From: Maritimibacter harenae
GTDB lineage: Bacteria; Pseudomonadota; Alphaproteobacteria; Rhodobacterales; Rhodobacteraceae
NCBI RefSeq assembly: GCF_009882975.1
Contig: NZ_WTUX01000017.1
Span: forward strand, 76,641 to 140,640
Length of the DNA stretch: 64,000 nt
Reading direction: 5' to 3'
The position numbers and the translations under genes were made by a program. The first letter of the stretch is position 1, and each line of letters begins with the position of its first letter. Shown here piece after piece: positions 51,470 through 60,940 of this stretch. The notes beneath the pieces were generated by a model that saw only the letters and a program-made list of their open reading frames with translations, ran no database searches and had not been told where the DNA came from.

Positions 51470-52759
51470 ATGACAGACGCTCAGATGAACGGGTTCGACA
51501 CGCTGCAGGTTCACGCCGGCACCGAACCCGACCCCGCCACCGGCGCGCGCCAGGTGCCGATCTACCAGACCACGTCCTATGTGTTCAAAGACGCCGATCA
51601 CGCCGCCCGGCTCTTCAACCTCGAAGAGGTCGGCTACATCTATTCGCGCCTCACCAACCCGACCGTCGGCGCGCTCGCCAATCGCATCTGCGCGCTGGAA
51701 GGCGGCGCGGGCGCGGTCTGCACCTCGTCGGGTCACGCGGCCCAGATCATGGCGCTCTACCCGCTGATGGAACCGGGGCGCAACATCGTCGCCTCGACGC
51801 GCCTCTACGGCGGCACCTACACGCAGTTCACGCAGGTCTTCAAACGCTTCGGCTGGTCGTGCACCTTCGTCGACTTCGACGACCCGGCGGCGGTCGAAGC
51901 GGCCATCGACGACGACACCCGCGCGCTCTTCTGCGAGGCGATCGCCAATCCCGGCGGCGTGGTCACCGACCTCGACGCCATCGCCAAGGTGGCCGACAAG
52001 GCGGGCATCCCGCTGGTGGTCGACAACACCTCGGCCTCGCCCTACCTGTGCCGCCCGATCGAACACGGCGCCACCTTGGTGGTGCATTCCACGACCAAGT
52101 ACCTGACCGGCAACGGCACCGTCACCGGCGGCTGCATCGTGGATTCGGGCAAGTTCGACTGGTCGGCCTCGGACAAGTTCCCGTCGCTGAGCCAGCCGGA
52201 ACCGGCCTACCATGGCATCACCTTCCACGAGGCGCTGGGGCCGATGGCCTTCACCTTCCACTCGATCGCGATCGGGCTGCGTGACCTCGGCATGACGATG
52301 AACCCGCAGGCCGCGCATTACACGCTCATGGGGATCGAAACCCTGTCGCTGCGCATGGCCAAGCACACCGAGAACGCCCAGAAGGTCGCCGAATGGCTCG
52401 AGGCGCATGACGCGGTCGAGAAGGTGACCTACGCGGGTCTTAAGTCCTCGCCCTACTACGAGATCGGCAAGAAGATCTGCCCGCGCGGCACCGGCGGGCT
52501 CTTCACCGTGACGCTGAAGGGCGGCTACGACACCTGCGTGAAGCTGGTGAACAGCCTCAAGCTCTTCTCCCACGTGGCCAACCTGGGCGACACGCGCTCG
52601 CTCGTGATCCACTCGGCCTCGACCACCCACCGCCAGCTCACCGACGAGCAGCGCGAGGCGGCGGGCGCCGGCAACAACGTGGTGCGCTTCTCGATCGGGA
52701 TCGAGGACCCGGACGACATCATCGCCGACCTCGACCAGGCGCTCAAAGCCTCTGCCTGA
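51470..52759 (+). CDS. metY: O-acetylhomoserine aminocarboxypropyltransferase
   Basis: A 429-aa PLP enzyme of the Cys/Met metabolism family that makes homocysteine directly from O-acetylhomoserine and sulfide. FDTLQVHAGTEPDPATGARQVPIYQTTSYVF is the family start; PLP lysine is in VVHSTTKYLTGNGTVTGG; length exceeds cystathionine-type enzymes (about 390), as for MetY. GGAGG precedes ATG 51470. A monocistronic unit ending in a strong terminator. Confidence 0.94.
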   Translation: MTDAQMNGFDTLQVHAGTEPDPATGARQVPIYQTTSYVFKDADHAARLFNLEEVGYIYSRLTNPTVGALANRICALEGGAGAVCTSSGHAAQIMALYPLMEPGRNIVASTRLYGGTYTQFTQVFKRFGWSCTFVDFDDPAAVEAAIDDDTRALFCEAIANPGGVVTDLDAIAKVADKAGIPLVVDNTSASPYLCRPIEHGATLVVHSTTKYLTGNGTVTGGCIVDSGKFDWSASDKFPSLSQPEPAYHGITFHEALGPMAFTFHSIAIGLRDLGMTMNPQAAHYTLMGIETLSLRMAKHTENAQKVAEWLEAHDAVEKVTYAGLKSSPYYEIGKKICPRGTGGLFTVTLKGGYDTCVKLVNSLKLFSHVANLGDTRSLVIHSASTTHRQLTDEQREAAGAGNNVVRFSIGIEDPDDIIADLDQALKASA

Positions 52760-52770
52760 TCCAATAAAAG

Positions 52771-52800
52771 GAAGCGCGCCCAGACCCTTGGGCGCGCTTC
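52771..52800. terminator. bidirectional terminator after metY
   Basis: GAAGCGCGCCCA (52771-52782) pairs perfectly with TGGGCGCGCTTC (52789-52800), 12 bp with a six-base loop. TTGATG follows on the plus strand and CTTTTATT on the minus strand, so it works best for the minus-strand gene and probably for both. Confidence 0.85.
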
Positions 52801-52917
52801 TTGATGAAGTCTCTCAACGTTCCGGCCGACGAAAGTGCCGAGAGGTGGAGGCCGGCCCTCGCGGGGCCGCGTGGCCCGAACGCCATGCAATCATGCGCGC
52901 CCGCGCGCACCTGATCC

Positions 52918-54408
52918 TCACTCGTCCAGAAGCACCGCCGACACCGGGGCGAAGTTCACGCTCTGCGCCCGGTTGCCGAGCGTCCATTCCAGGAGCGCCT
53001 GGATCGAGCCGGGCTTCACCCGCGCGACAGCGATCACGCCATCGACGTTGCGCGCCCGGAAGGCCACGTTGTCGAGGAACCGGCGGATCACGTCGCCTTC
53101 CTGCCCCTCGCCGTCGAGATCGCGAAACACCTGCGCTGCCGGCACGTCGTCGCGCACGGCGATCTTGTGGCCTGTGTTGAGCCCTTCCGGGTAGGTCACG
53201 AGACCAAGCCCGCGTTCGTCGAGGATGGTCACGACCTGCTCGGCCGCGTCGCCCAGCCCCTGGAAAGCCTCGTCCTGCGGGAACATCACGCCGACCACCC
53301 GCTCCAACAGCGGCTCGTAGGCCTGGAAGGTGACTTCCACGTCCATTGCCGTCGGCGCCTCGGGCAAGGGCACGATCAGCACCACCTCCGCGCCCACGGA
53401 GCGGTAGAAGTCGATTGCCGCCTCCGCGTCCGGGGCCGAGGCATCGACCGCCACCGACAGCGGGAAGGGCATGACCGCCAGGTCGCCCACGTCCTCGCGC
53501 CCGGGGCCGGTGTCGATCAGCAGAACGGCCATCTCGGGCAGATCGCCCACGGGCTCGTATGCCACGGCGTTGGCCTTGATCGGCGGCTGCGGACCGGCCG
53601 ATGCCGCGTCTTCCTCCGCCTCCTCCGTCTCATCCCCGATCGAGGGCAGACGACCGGTGATCACAGGAAGTTCCTCGGTCGGCTCCTCGAGCGAATCCTC
53701 TTCCGATGGAAGCGGCGGCGGGGCGAAGCTGCCCTGCCCGGCACGGATCGTGTCGCCATCGGTCGAAGGCATCCGCACATCGGGCTCGACGGGGTCGGCC
53801 GGCGCCACCACGGTGGGCAGCTGCGCCATCTCTTCCTCCTCGACCTGCGCCTCCGGCGCGGCCACCACGGGCTCGGGCTCGTCCGTGGTGTCAGTCTCGG
53901 GCGCCAGCGACGCGTCCGGCTGCTCCGTCGGCTCCGTCTCCGTTGCGTCCTGTGCGGGCTCGGTCGTATCGGGCGCCTCGGACGGCTCCGCCTCGTCTTC
54001 GCTCTCGGTCTCGGACGCCGGCTCCGCCGCGCCGTCGGCCGGCGCACTGTCGGCCGGCGCCGTCCCCGTCGTTTCGGAGGCGGCTTCAGTCTCCGGCGCT
54101 GCCTCCTCCTGCACGGGTGCGGTGTCGGATGATCCCGCAGGCTCCGTCTCGACGGCCTCTTCGGCCGGCGCGGCGTCCGCCGGAGCCTCGACCGCGTCTG
54201 TCTCTTCTTCCGGGGCCGCGTCACCGGCCTCCGGCATGACGGTCTCGACCTCCGCGCCCGCGTCGACCGGCGCGACGCCCCCGATTTCCACGCGCTCCAG
54301 CGTCAGCGAGGCGGTCACAAGTCCCGCGCCCGCCACGATCACACCCGTCACCAGTCCCGAGATCACTCCGCGTGCCAATTCTGCCTCCCGGCTGTTGCGA
54401 CGTCCCAT
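52918..54408 (-). CDS. divergent polysaccharide deacetylase family protein
   Basis: A 496-aa protein. Residues about 14-36 form one membrane anchor (ARGVISGLVTGVIVAGAGLV). Residues about 50-260 are low-complexity, rich in Ala, Glu, Thr, Pro. The C-terminal 230 residues are the divergent polysaccharide deacetylase (YibQ-like) domain: AVLLIDTGPGREDVGDL, LPFPLSVAVD-like PFPLSVAVDASAPDA, EVVLIVPLP and the end VNFAPVSAVLLDE. Likely cell-envelope. Divergent from trpG. Confidence 0.85.
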   Translation of the reverse strand: MGRRNSREAELARGVISGLVTGVIVAGAGLVTASLTLERVEIGGVAPVDAGAEVETVMPEAGDAAPEEETDAVEAPADAAPAEEAVETEPAGSSDTAPVQEEAAPETEAASETTGTAPADSAPADGAAEPASETESEDEAEPSEAPDTTEPAQDATETEPTEQPDASLAPETDTTDEPEPVVAAPEAQVEEEEMAQLPTVVAPADPVEPDVRMPSTDGDTIRAGQGSFAPPPLPSEEDSLEEPTEELPVITGRLPSIGDETEEAEEDAASAGPQPPIKANAVAYEPVGDLPEMAVLLIDTGPGREDVGDLAVMPFPLSVAVDASAPDAEAAIDFYRSVGAEVVLIVPLPEAPTAMDVEVTFQAYEPLLERVVGVMFPQDEAFQGLGDAAEQVVTILDERGLGLVTYPEGLNTGHKIAVRDDVPAAQVFRDLDGEGQEGDVIRRFLDNVAFRARNVDGVIAVARVKPGSIQALLEWTLGNRAQSVNFAPVSAVLLDE

Positions 54409-54510
54409 TTGCGCGGCGCGCGGCCGCGCCCCGGCGGCCCTTGACCCCCGGCTTTGGCTCTGACCATGTATACCGCGACACAGACACGAGAAAAGCCCCA
54501 AGGCCCGGCC

Positions 54511-55092
54511 ATGATCCTGCTCATCGATAACTACGACAGTTTCACCTACAACCTCGTTCATTACTTCGGGGAACTGGGCGCGGACATGAAGGTCGTGCGC
54601 AACGATGCGCTGGACGTGCAGGCGGCGATGGCGCTCAAGCCCGAGGCGATCGTTCTGTCGCCCGGCCCCTGCGATCCCGACCAGGCCGGCATCTGCCTGC
54701 CGCTCACGCTGGCCGCAGCCGAGGCGAAGATGCCGCTTCTGGGCGTGTGCCTTGGCCACCAGACCATCGGGCAGGCCTTCGGCGGCAAGGTCGTGCGCCA
54801 CTCCGAGATCGTGCACGGCAAGATGGGCGAAATCCACCACGCGGGCCTGGGCGTCTTCGCGGGCCTCCCCTCGCCGCTCAAGGGCACGCGTTACCACTCG
54901 CTGGTGGTGGAGCGCGACAGCCTGCCCGACTGCCTCGAGGTCACCGCCTGGCTCGAGGACGGCACGATCATGGGCCTGCGCCACCGCGCGCTGCCCATCG
55001 AGGGCGTGCAGTTCCACCCCGAAAGCATCCGGTCCGAACACGGGCACGCGATGATCCGAAATTTCCTCGACAGCGTGAAGGTGCCGGCATGA
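54511..55092 (+). CDS. trpG: anthranilate synthase glutamine amidotransferase TrpG
   Basis: A 193-aa class I amidotransferase that supplies ammonia to TrpE. Nucleophile C80 is in [13 protein letters not shown], and the His-Glu pair is in GVQFHPESI. It may also serve folate synthesis (PabA). It overlaps trpD by four bases (ATGA). Confidence 0.95.
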   Translation: MILLIDNYDSFTYNLVHYFGELGADMKVVRNDALDVQAAMALKPEAIVLSPGPCDPDQAGICLPLTLAAAEAKMPLLGVCLGHQTIGQAFGGKVVRHSEIVHGKMGEIHHAGLGVFAGLPSPLKGTRYHSLVVERDSLPDCLEVTAWLEDGTIMGLRHRALPIEGVQFHPESIRSEHGHAMIRNFLDSVKVPA

Positions 55093-56108
55093 GCGACACG
55101 ATGAAACCCCTGATCTACGCGGCCTCCGAAGGGCCGCTGTCGCGCACCCAGGCCGAGCTCGCCTTCGCCGAGCTGTTCGAGGGCACGGCGACCCCCGCCC
55201 AGGTGGGCGGGCTTCTCATGGCGATGCGCGCGCGCGGCGAATCCGTGGACGAATACGCGGCCGCGGCGGCCGTGATGCGCGCCAATTGCGTGGGCGTGAC
55301 GGCGCCCGAGGGCGCGATCGACATCGTCGGCACCGGCGGCGACGGGATGGGCACGCTCAACATCTCCACGGCCACCGCCTTCGTCGTGGCAGGCGCGGGC
55401 GTGCCGGTCGCCAAGCACGGCAACCGCAACCTGAGCTCGAAATCCGGCTCCGCCGACGCGCTCGGCCAGATGGGCATCGACGTGATGGTCGAGGCGGCCG
55501 TGGTCGAACGCGCGCTGGCCGAGGTGGGGATCGGCTTCATGATGGCGCCGATGCACCACCCGGCGATGAAACACGTGATGCCGGTGCGCACGGAACTGGG
55601 CTGCAAGACGATCTTCAACATCCTGGGCCCGCTCACCAACCCGGCCGGCGTCAAGCGCCAGCTCACCGGCGCCTTCGCCGTCGACCTGATCTTCCCGATG
55701 GCCGAGGCGCTGAAGGACCTGGGGTCGGAAAAGGCCTGGCTGGTCCACGGCTCCGACGGCACGGACGAAATCTCGATCTCCGGCCCCACCGCGGTCGCGG
55801 CCCTCGAGGACGGAAGGATCACCGGGCGCGAGGTTCACCCGGAGGACGCGGGCCTGCCCGTCCACCCGTTCCGCGATATCCTCGGCGGCACGCCGGAGGA
55901 GAACGGCCGGGCCTTCTCCGCGCTGCTCGACGGGGCGCCGGGCGCCTACCGGGACGCGGTGTGCCTGAACGCCGCCGCGGCCCTCGTGGTGGCCGACAAG
56001 GCCGGCACCCTGCGCGAAGGGACCGAGATCGCCCGCGCATCGATCGACAGCGGCGCCGCGCGCGCCAAGGTCGATGCGCTGGCCGCCCTGACCCGGACGC
56101 CCGCGTGA
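55089..56108 (+). CDS. trpD: anthranilate phosphoribosyltransferase
   Basis: A 339-aa enzyme that joins anthranilate to PRPP. PRPP motif [23 protein letters not shown], then [21 protein letters not shown] and [15 protein letters not shown]. Overlaps both neighbours by four bases. Confidence 0.96.
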   Translation: MSDTMKPLIYAASEGPLSRTQAELAFAELFEGTATPAQVGGLLMAMRARGESVDEYAAAAAVMRANCVGVTAPEGAIDIVGTGGDGMGTLNISTATAFVVAGAGVPVAKHGNRNLSSKSGSADALGQMGIDVMVEAAVVERALAEVGIGFMMAPMHHPAMKHVMPVRTELGCKTIFNILGPLTNPAGVKRQLTGAFAVDLIFPMAEALKDLGSEKAWLVHGSDGTDEISISGPTAVAALEDGRITGREVHPEDAGLPVHPFRDILGGTPEENGRAFSALLDGAPGAYRDAVCLNAAAALVVADKAGTLREGTEIARASIDSGAARAKVDALAALTRTPA

Positions 56109-57274
56109 TCGTCAACCCGGCCCTTGCCGCCACCCGGCCCTCGCCGGTCGTCGAGGCGAAGCGCTGGATCGCGGACAAGACCTTCGCGCCCGACCTGCCG
56201 CTTCTGAACGTGAGCCAGGCCGCGCCGGTCGACCCGCCGCCCGTGCCCCTGCGCGAAGCGATGGCGGAAACCGCGCTCACCCTGCCCGCGGCCCATGTCT
56301 ACGGCCCCGTCCTCGGCCTGCCGGCCCTGCGCGAAGAGGTGGCGGCGCAATTCTCCACCGCTTACGGCGGCACGATCACCCCGGGCAACGTGGCGATCAC
56401 CCAGGGCTGCAACCAGGCCTTCTGCGCTGCCGTCGCCACGCTCGCGGGCCCGGGCGACGAGGTCATCCTGCCGACACCGTGGTATTTCAATCACCAGATG
56501 TGGCTGACGCTGTCCGGCGTGACGCCGGTCGCCCTGCCCGCCGGCGAAGAGATGCTGCCGACGGTGGCCGAGGCCGAAGCCCGCCTCACCGACCGCACCC
56601 GCGCGATCGTGCTGGTGACCCCGAACAACCCCGCCGGCGTCGAATATCCCGCCGACCTCGTCCACGCCTTCGCCAACCTCGCCCGGCGCGCCGGCATCGC
56701 GCTCATCGTGGACGAGACCTACCGCGACTTCGACTCGCGCCCCGGCGCGCCGCACGATCTCTTCACCGCGCCAGACTGGTCCGACACGGTGATCCAGCTC
56801 TACTCCTTCTCCAAGGCCTACCGCTTGACCGGCCACCGCGTGGGCGCGATGGTGGCCAGCCCCGAGCGTCTCCTCGCGGCCGAGAAGTTCCTCGACACGG
56901 TGGCGATCTGCCCCAACCAATTGGGCCAGCACGCCGCCCTTTGGGGCATGCAGAACCTCGGACGCTGGCTCGCCGGCGAACGCGACGAGATCCTCGCGCG
57001 CCGGGCCGCGGTCGAGGACGGGGTCATCGCTCTCCCCGGCTGGGAGATCGCCGGGGCCGGCGCCTATTTCGCCTACGTGCGCCATCCGTTCGACGAAAGC
57101 TCGGCCAGCCTCGCGCGGCGCATGGTCGACGACATCGCCGTCCTGGCGCTCCCGGGCACCATGTTCACCCCCGACGACGACCCGGCGGGCGCGGCCCACC
57201 TGCGCATCGCGTTCGCCAACATCGACCGCGATGGCATCGCCACCCTGATGGAGCGCCTCGCGCGCCTGTCCTGA
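56105..57274 (+). CDS. class I/II PLP aminotransferase in the trpGD operon
   Basis: A 389-aa fold-type I aminotransferase. PLP lysine is in [15 protein letters not shown], the Asn-Pro stretch [12 protein letters not shown] and Tyr/Asp contact VDETYRDFD are present. It starts with GTG overlapping the trpD stop (GTGA), so it is translated with trpD. Most Rhodobacteraceae have trpC in this place. Amino-acid specificity is not evident; aromatic substrates are suggested only by the context. Confidence 0.88.
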   Translation: MIVNPALAATRPSPVVEAKRWIADKTFAPDLPLLNVSQAAPVDPPPVPLREAMAETALTLPAAHVYGPVLGLPALREEVAAQFSTAYGGTITPGNVAITQGCNQAFCAAVATLAGPGDEVILPTPWYFNHQMWLTLSGVTPVALPAGEEMLPTVAEAEARLTDRTRAIVLVTPNNPAGVEYPADLVHAFANLARRAGIALIVDETYRDFDSRPGAPHDLFTAPDWSDTVIQLYSFSKAYRLTGHRVGAMVASPERLLAAEKFLDTVAICPNQLGQHAALWGMQNLGRWLAGERDEILARRAAVEDGVIALPGWEIAGAGAYFAYVRHPFDESSASLARRMVDDIAVLALPGTMFTPDDDPAGAAHLRIAFANIDRDGIATLMERLARLS

Positions 57275-57277
57275 TCC

Positions 57278-57330
57278 TTCATCGTTCCGGAAATACTTCG
57301 GGAGAGCGCGAGAGGGCAGCGCCCTCTCGC
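57278..57330. repeat. intergenic hairpin repeat, copy 2
   Basis: TTCATCGTTCCGGAAATAC, then TTCGGGAGA and hairpin GCGAGAGGGC-AGC-GCCCTCTCGC (57308-57330), 10-bp perfect arms. It lies just past the aminotransferase stop in a 209-base gap before ppiD; nothing else is recognisable in that gap beyond a possible ppiD promoter. Confidence 0.7.
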
Positions 57331-57483
57331 CCCCGCGCGGGCCCGCCGGCAGGAGGGACAGCGCCAGACCTGCGCGCGCGCCCGCGCGCGCCGTTTTCCC
57401 GCCACGGATCGCGCTCAAAACCGCTGTTGGCATTCACCCATGCGACGGCTACAACCCACTGAACCAAGCAAGGACAACAGGCC

Positions 57484-59325
57484 ATGTTCTCGAACATTTC
57501 GCGGTTTTTCGTGTGGATCATCATGGGGCTCGTGATCATCGGCCTCGTCGGATTCGGCTCGGTCAATTTCGGCGGCTCGGTCAACTCGATCGGCTCCGTC
57601 GGGGACACGGAAATCGACGCCTCGACCTACTTCCGCGAGCTCAACGCCGAGCTCAACGCCTACCAGGCCGAAACCGGCGAACGCCCGACGATGGCCGAGG
57701 CCAAGGCGCTCGGACTCGACCAGCAGGTCCTGTCGCGCGTGATCGCGATCACGGCGCTCGAGAACGAAACCGACCGTATCGGGCTTTCGGTGGGCGATGA
57801 AACGCTCGCCAACCGCGTGACCGAGATCCAGGCCTTCCAGGGCCCCAACGGCCGCTTCGACCGCGACACCTACGACTTCGTGCTCGAACAATCCGGCCTG
57901 ACCGCACAGGAGTTCGAGGAAAGCATGCGCGCCGAAGTGGCCCGCACGATCCTGTCGGATGCCGTGACCTCGGACCTGGCCGTGCCCGATGCCTACACCG
58001 ACACGCTCTTCGCCTATGCCCGCGAAACCCGCGACTTCACCTGGGCCCCGGTGACGCGCGCGGCCCTCGAAGAGCCGGTGGCGGAGCCGACCGAGGCCGA
58101 GCTCAAGACCTATTACGAGGAAAACCCGGCCGAATTCACCTTGCCCGAGACGCGCCAGATCACCTACGGCTGGCTGCGCCCCGAAGAGGTCATCGACGAG
58201 ATCCCGGCCGACGACCAGATCCTGCGCGACCTCTACGAGAGCCGCATCGACGAGTTCCAGGTGCCCGAGCGCCGGCTGGTCGAACGCCTCGTCTTCGGCT
58301 CCGAGGAAGAGGCGCAGGAGGTGGCCGACCGCATCGCAGCCGGGGAAACGACCTTCGACGCCGCCGTCGAGACGCGCGGCCTCAGCCTGTCGGACGTCGA
58401 CATGGGCGACGTGACCCGTTCCGAGCTCGGGCGCGGCGGCGACGCGGTCTTCGCGCTCGAGGAGCCGGGCGTCACCGGCCCCGTCCCGACCAACCTCGGC
58501 CCCGCGCTCTACCGCGTGAACGCCACGCTCGCGGCCCAGGAAACCAGCTTCGAGGACGCCCGCGACCAGCTCTTCGAGGAATACGCCGCCGACGCCGCGC
58601 GCCGCTTGGTGCGCGACCGCGCCACCGAGATCGACGAAAGCCTCGCCAGCGGTGCGACGCTCGAGGAACTGGCCGAGAACGACCTCTGGACCGTCGGCAA
58701 GATCGGCTGGTTCGAGGGCATGGAAGACGGCATCGCCGCCTACGCGCCCTTCCGCGAAGCTGCGCGCGAGGTCGGGCCGAACGACTTCCCCGAGGTGATC
58801 GAACTCGAGGACGGCTCGGTCTTCGCGCTGCGCCTCGACGAAATCCGCGAGCCCGAACTCCAGCCCTTCGCGGACGTCCGCGACGAGGTCCGGGCAAGCT
58901 GGGAAGAGCAGGCCCTGACCGAGGCGCTCGTCGCGCGCGGCGAGGCGCTCCTGCCCGAATTCGAAAGCGGGGCCGAGGCGCCCTCGACCGTCGGCCTCAC
59001 CCAGGTCGTGGAAGAGAACATCGACCGCGCGGGCTTCATCCAGGGCACGCCGCAGGCGCTGATCGAGACCGTCTTCGCGATGGATGAAGGCGCATGGCGC
59101 GTGGTCTCCGGCAATGGCCAGGTGGTGGTCGTGGGCCTCGACGACATCAACGCCCCCGACCAGGACAGCACCGAGGCGCGGCAGGTCAAGTCGACCTTCG
59201 CGCAGCGCGTGTCGCAAGGCATGGCGCTCGACCTCCAGGACGCCTTCTCCTCGGCGCTCGAGACGCAGGCGGGCGTCACGCTGGACCAGGCGATGATCAA
59301 CGCCGTCCACGCCAACTTCCCGTGA
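57484..59325 (+). CDS. ppiD: SurA N-terminal/PpiD-type peptidylprolyl isomerase
   Basis: A 613-aa periplasmic folding factor held by an N-terminal anchor (residues about 8-26, FFVWIIMGLVIIGLVGFGS). A SurA-like helical region follows (about 35-200), then a parvulin-type domain (about 230-390). The canonical parvulin core is weak, so it may be a chaperone more than an isomerase. The ppiD-trpE adjacency (7 bases) is conserved in Rhodobacterales. Confidence 0.88.
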   Translation: MFSNISRFFVWIIMGLVIIGLVGFGSVNFGGSVNSIGSVGDTEIDASTYFRELNAELNAYQAETGERPTMAEAKALGLDQQVLSRVIAITALENETDRIGLSVGDETLANRVTEIQAFQGPNGRFDRDTYDFVLEQSGLTAQEFEESMRAEVARTILSDAVTSDLAVPDAYTDTLFAYARETRDFTWAPVTRAALEEPVAEPTEAELKTYYEENPAEFTLPETRQITYGWLRPEEVIDEIPADDQILRDLYESRIDEFQVPERRLVERLVFGSEEEAQEVADRIAAGETTFDAAVETRGLSLSDVDMGDVTRSELGRGGDAVFALEEPGVTGPVPTNLGPALYRVNATLAAQETSFEDARDQLFEEYAADAARRLVRDRATEIDESLASGATLEELAENDLWTVGKIGWFEGMEDGIAAYAPFREAAREVGPNDFPEVIELEDGSVFALRLDEIREPELQPFADVRDEVRASWEEQALTEALVARGEALLPEFESGAEAPSTVGLTQVVEENIDRAGFIQGTPQALIETVFAMDEGAWRVVSGNGQVVVVGLDDINAPDQDSTEARQVKSTFAQRVSQGMALDLQDAFSSALETQAGVTLDQAMINAVHANFP

Positions 59326-59332
59326 GACCCAG

Positions 59333-60841
59333 ATGGCGCTGACCCCGGATTTCGCCAGCTTCGAGCAAGCCTGGAACGCCGGCCTGAACCAGGTCGTGTA
59401 CACCCGCCTCGCGGCCGACCTCGACACGCCCGTCTCGCTCATGCTCAAGCTGACCGAGGCCCGCACCGACAGCTTCATGCTGGAAAGCGTGACCGGCGGC
59501 GAGGTGCGCGGGCGCTACTCGATCGTCGGCATGAAACCGGACCTGATCTGGCAGTGCCACGGCGAGACCTCGCGCGTGAACCGGCAGGCGCGCTTCGACC
59601 CGGACGCGTTCGAGCCCTGCGAGGACGACCCGCTGACGGCCCTGCGCGCGATTCTCGCCGAAAGCGCCATCGACCTGCCCGACGACCTGCCCGCCGCCTC
59701 GGCCGGCCTCTTCGGCTACCTGGGCTACGACATGATCCGGCTTGTCGAACACCTGCCGGACGTGAACCCGGACCCGCTGGGCCTGCCCGACGCGGTGATG
59801 GTGCGTCCCTCGGTGGTCGCCGTTCTGGACGGGGTGAAGGGCGAGGTGATCCTCGTCTCCCCGGTGTTCCAGTCCTCGGGGCTGTCGGCCAGGGCCGCCT
59901 ACGCGCAGGCCGCCGAACGGGTGCAGGACGCGCTGCGCGACCTCGAACGCCAGCCGCCCACGCGCCACGACCTGGGCGACGCGACCCCGATCGGCGCACC
60001 GGTGTCGAACTTCGCCCACGACGCCTATCTCGAGGCCGTGGAACGTGCGAAGGAATACATCCGCGCGGGCGACATCTTCCAGGTGGTCCCCTCGCAGCGC
60101 TGGACGCAGGACTTCCCGCTCCCGCCCTTCGCGCTCTACCGCTCGCTCCGGCGCACCAACCCGTCGCCCTTCATGTTCTTCTTCAACTTCGGCGGCTTCC
60201 AGGTCGTGGGCGCCAGCCCCGAGATCCTGGTGCGGGTCTTCGGGCGCGAGGTGACGATCCGACCCATCGCCGGGACCCGCCCGCGCGGCGCCACGCCCGA
60301 GGCCGACAAGGCGTTCGAAGACGACCTGCTGGCCGACCAGAAGGAACTCGCCGAACACCTCATGCTCCTCGACCTCGGGCGCAACGACGTGGGCCGGGTC
60401 GCGAAGATCGGCACCGTGCGCCCGACCGAGGAATTCATCATCGAGCGCTACAGCCACGTGATGCACATCGTTTCCAACGTGGTGGGCGAGCTTTCCGAGG
60501 ACCACGACGCGCTTTCCGCCCTTCTCGCGGGCCTGCCCGCCGGCACCGTCTCCGGCGCGCCCAAGGTGCGCGCGATGGAGATCATCGACGAGCTCGAGCC
60601 GGAAAAGCGCGGCGTCTACGGTGGCGGGCTGGGCTATTTCTCGGCGAACGGCGACATGGACATGTGCATCGCCCTGCGCACCGCGGTCGTGAAGGACCAG
60701 AAGCTCTACATCCAGGCCGGCGGCGGCGTGGTCTACGACAGCGACCCGGAAGCCGAATTCCAGGAAACCGTGAACAAGTCCAAGGCAATCCGACGCGCGG
60801 CCGAGGACGCGGGCCTCTTCGCGCGCACGGGCAATTCCTGA
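59333..60841 (+). CDS. trpE: anthranilate synthase component I
   Basis: A 502-aa chorismate-binding enzyme. Trp-feedback region is MLESVTGGEVRGRYS; chorismate domain hallmarks are GDIFQVVPSQRW, PIAGTRPRGATPEAD, LMLLDLGRNDVGRVAKIG and AGLPAGTVSGAPKVRAMEIIDELE. It makes anthranilate with TrpG, whose gene lies 4 kb upstream. Confidence 0.96.
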   Translation: MALTPDFASFEQAWNAGLNQVVYTRLAADLDTPVSLMLKLTEARTDSFMLESVTGGEVRGRYSIVGMKPDLIWQCHGETSRVNRQARFDPDAFEPCEDDPLTALRAILAESAIDLPDDLPAASAGLFGYLGYDMIRLVEHLPDVNPDPLGLPDAVMVRPSVVAVLDGVKGEVILVSPVFQSSGLSARAAYAQAAERVQDALRDLERQPPTRHDLGDATPIGAPVSNFAHDAYLEAVERAKEYIRAGDIFQVVPSQRWTQDFPLPPFALYRSLRRTNPSPFMFFFNFGGFQVVGASPEILVRVFGREVTIRPIAGTRPRGATPEADKAFEDDLLADQKELAEHLMLLDLGRNDVGRVAKIGTVRPTEEFIIERYSHVMHIVSNVVGELSEDHDALSALLAGLPAGTVSGAPKVRAMEIIDELEPEKRGVYGGGLGYFSANGDMDMCIALRTAVVKDQKLYIQAGGGVVYDSDPEAEFQETVNKSKAIRRAAEDAGLFARTGNS

Positions 60842-60855
60842 CCGCGCGTCCCCCG

Positions 60856-60906
60856 TTCTTCGTTTCAAAAATACCTCGGGGGGTTCGGGGGGCTGGCCCC
60901 CCGACC
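60856..60906. repeat. intergenic hairpin repeat, copy 3
   Basis: TTCTTCGTTTCAAAAATAC, then CTCGGGG and hairpin TCGGGGGGC-TG-GCCCCCCGA (60885-60904). It lies between convergent trpE and the propeller gene. Confidence 0.7.
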
Positions 60907-60940
60907 GGGTCGGCGCAGGCAACGCCCGCGCCGACACCCC

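Noticed and set aside
53167-54132. Low-complexity open frames opposite the deacetylase linker
   Set aside because: They mirror the Ala/Glu-rich linker and have no independent start signals.
54430-54480. trp promoter from TTGACC and TATACC upstream of trpG
   Set aside because: The spacing is about 22 bases, outside the workable range; no Trp-codon leader peptide for attenuation was found.
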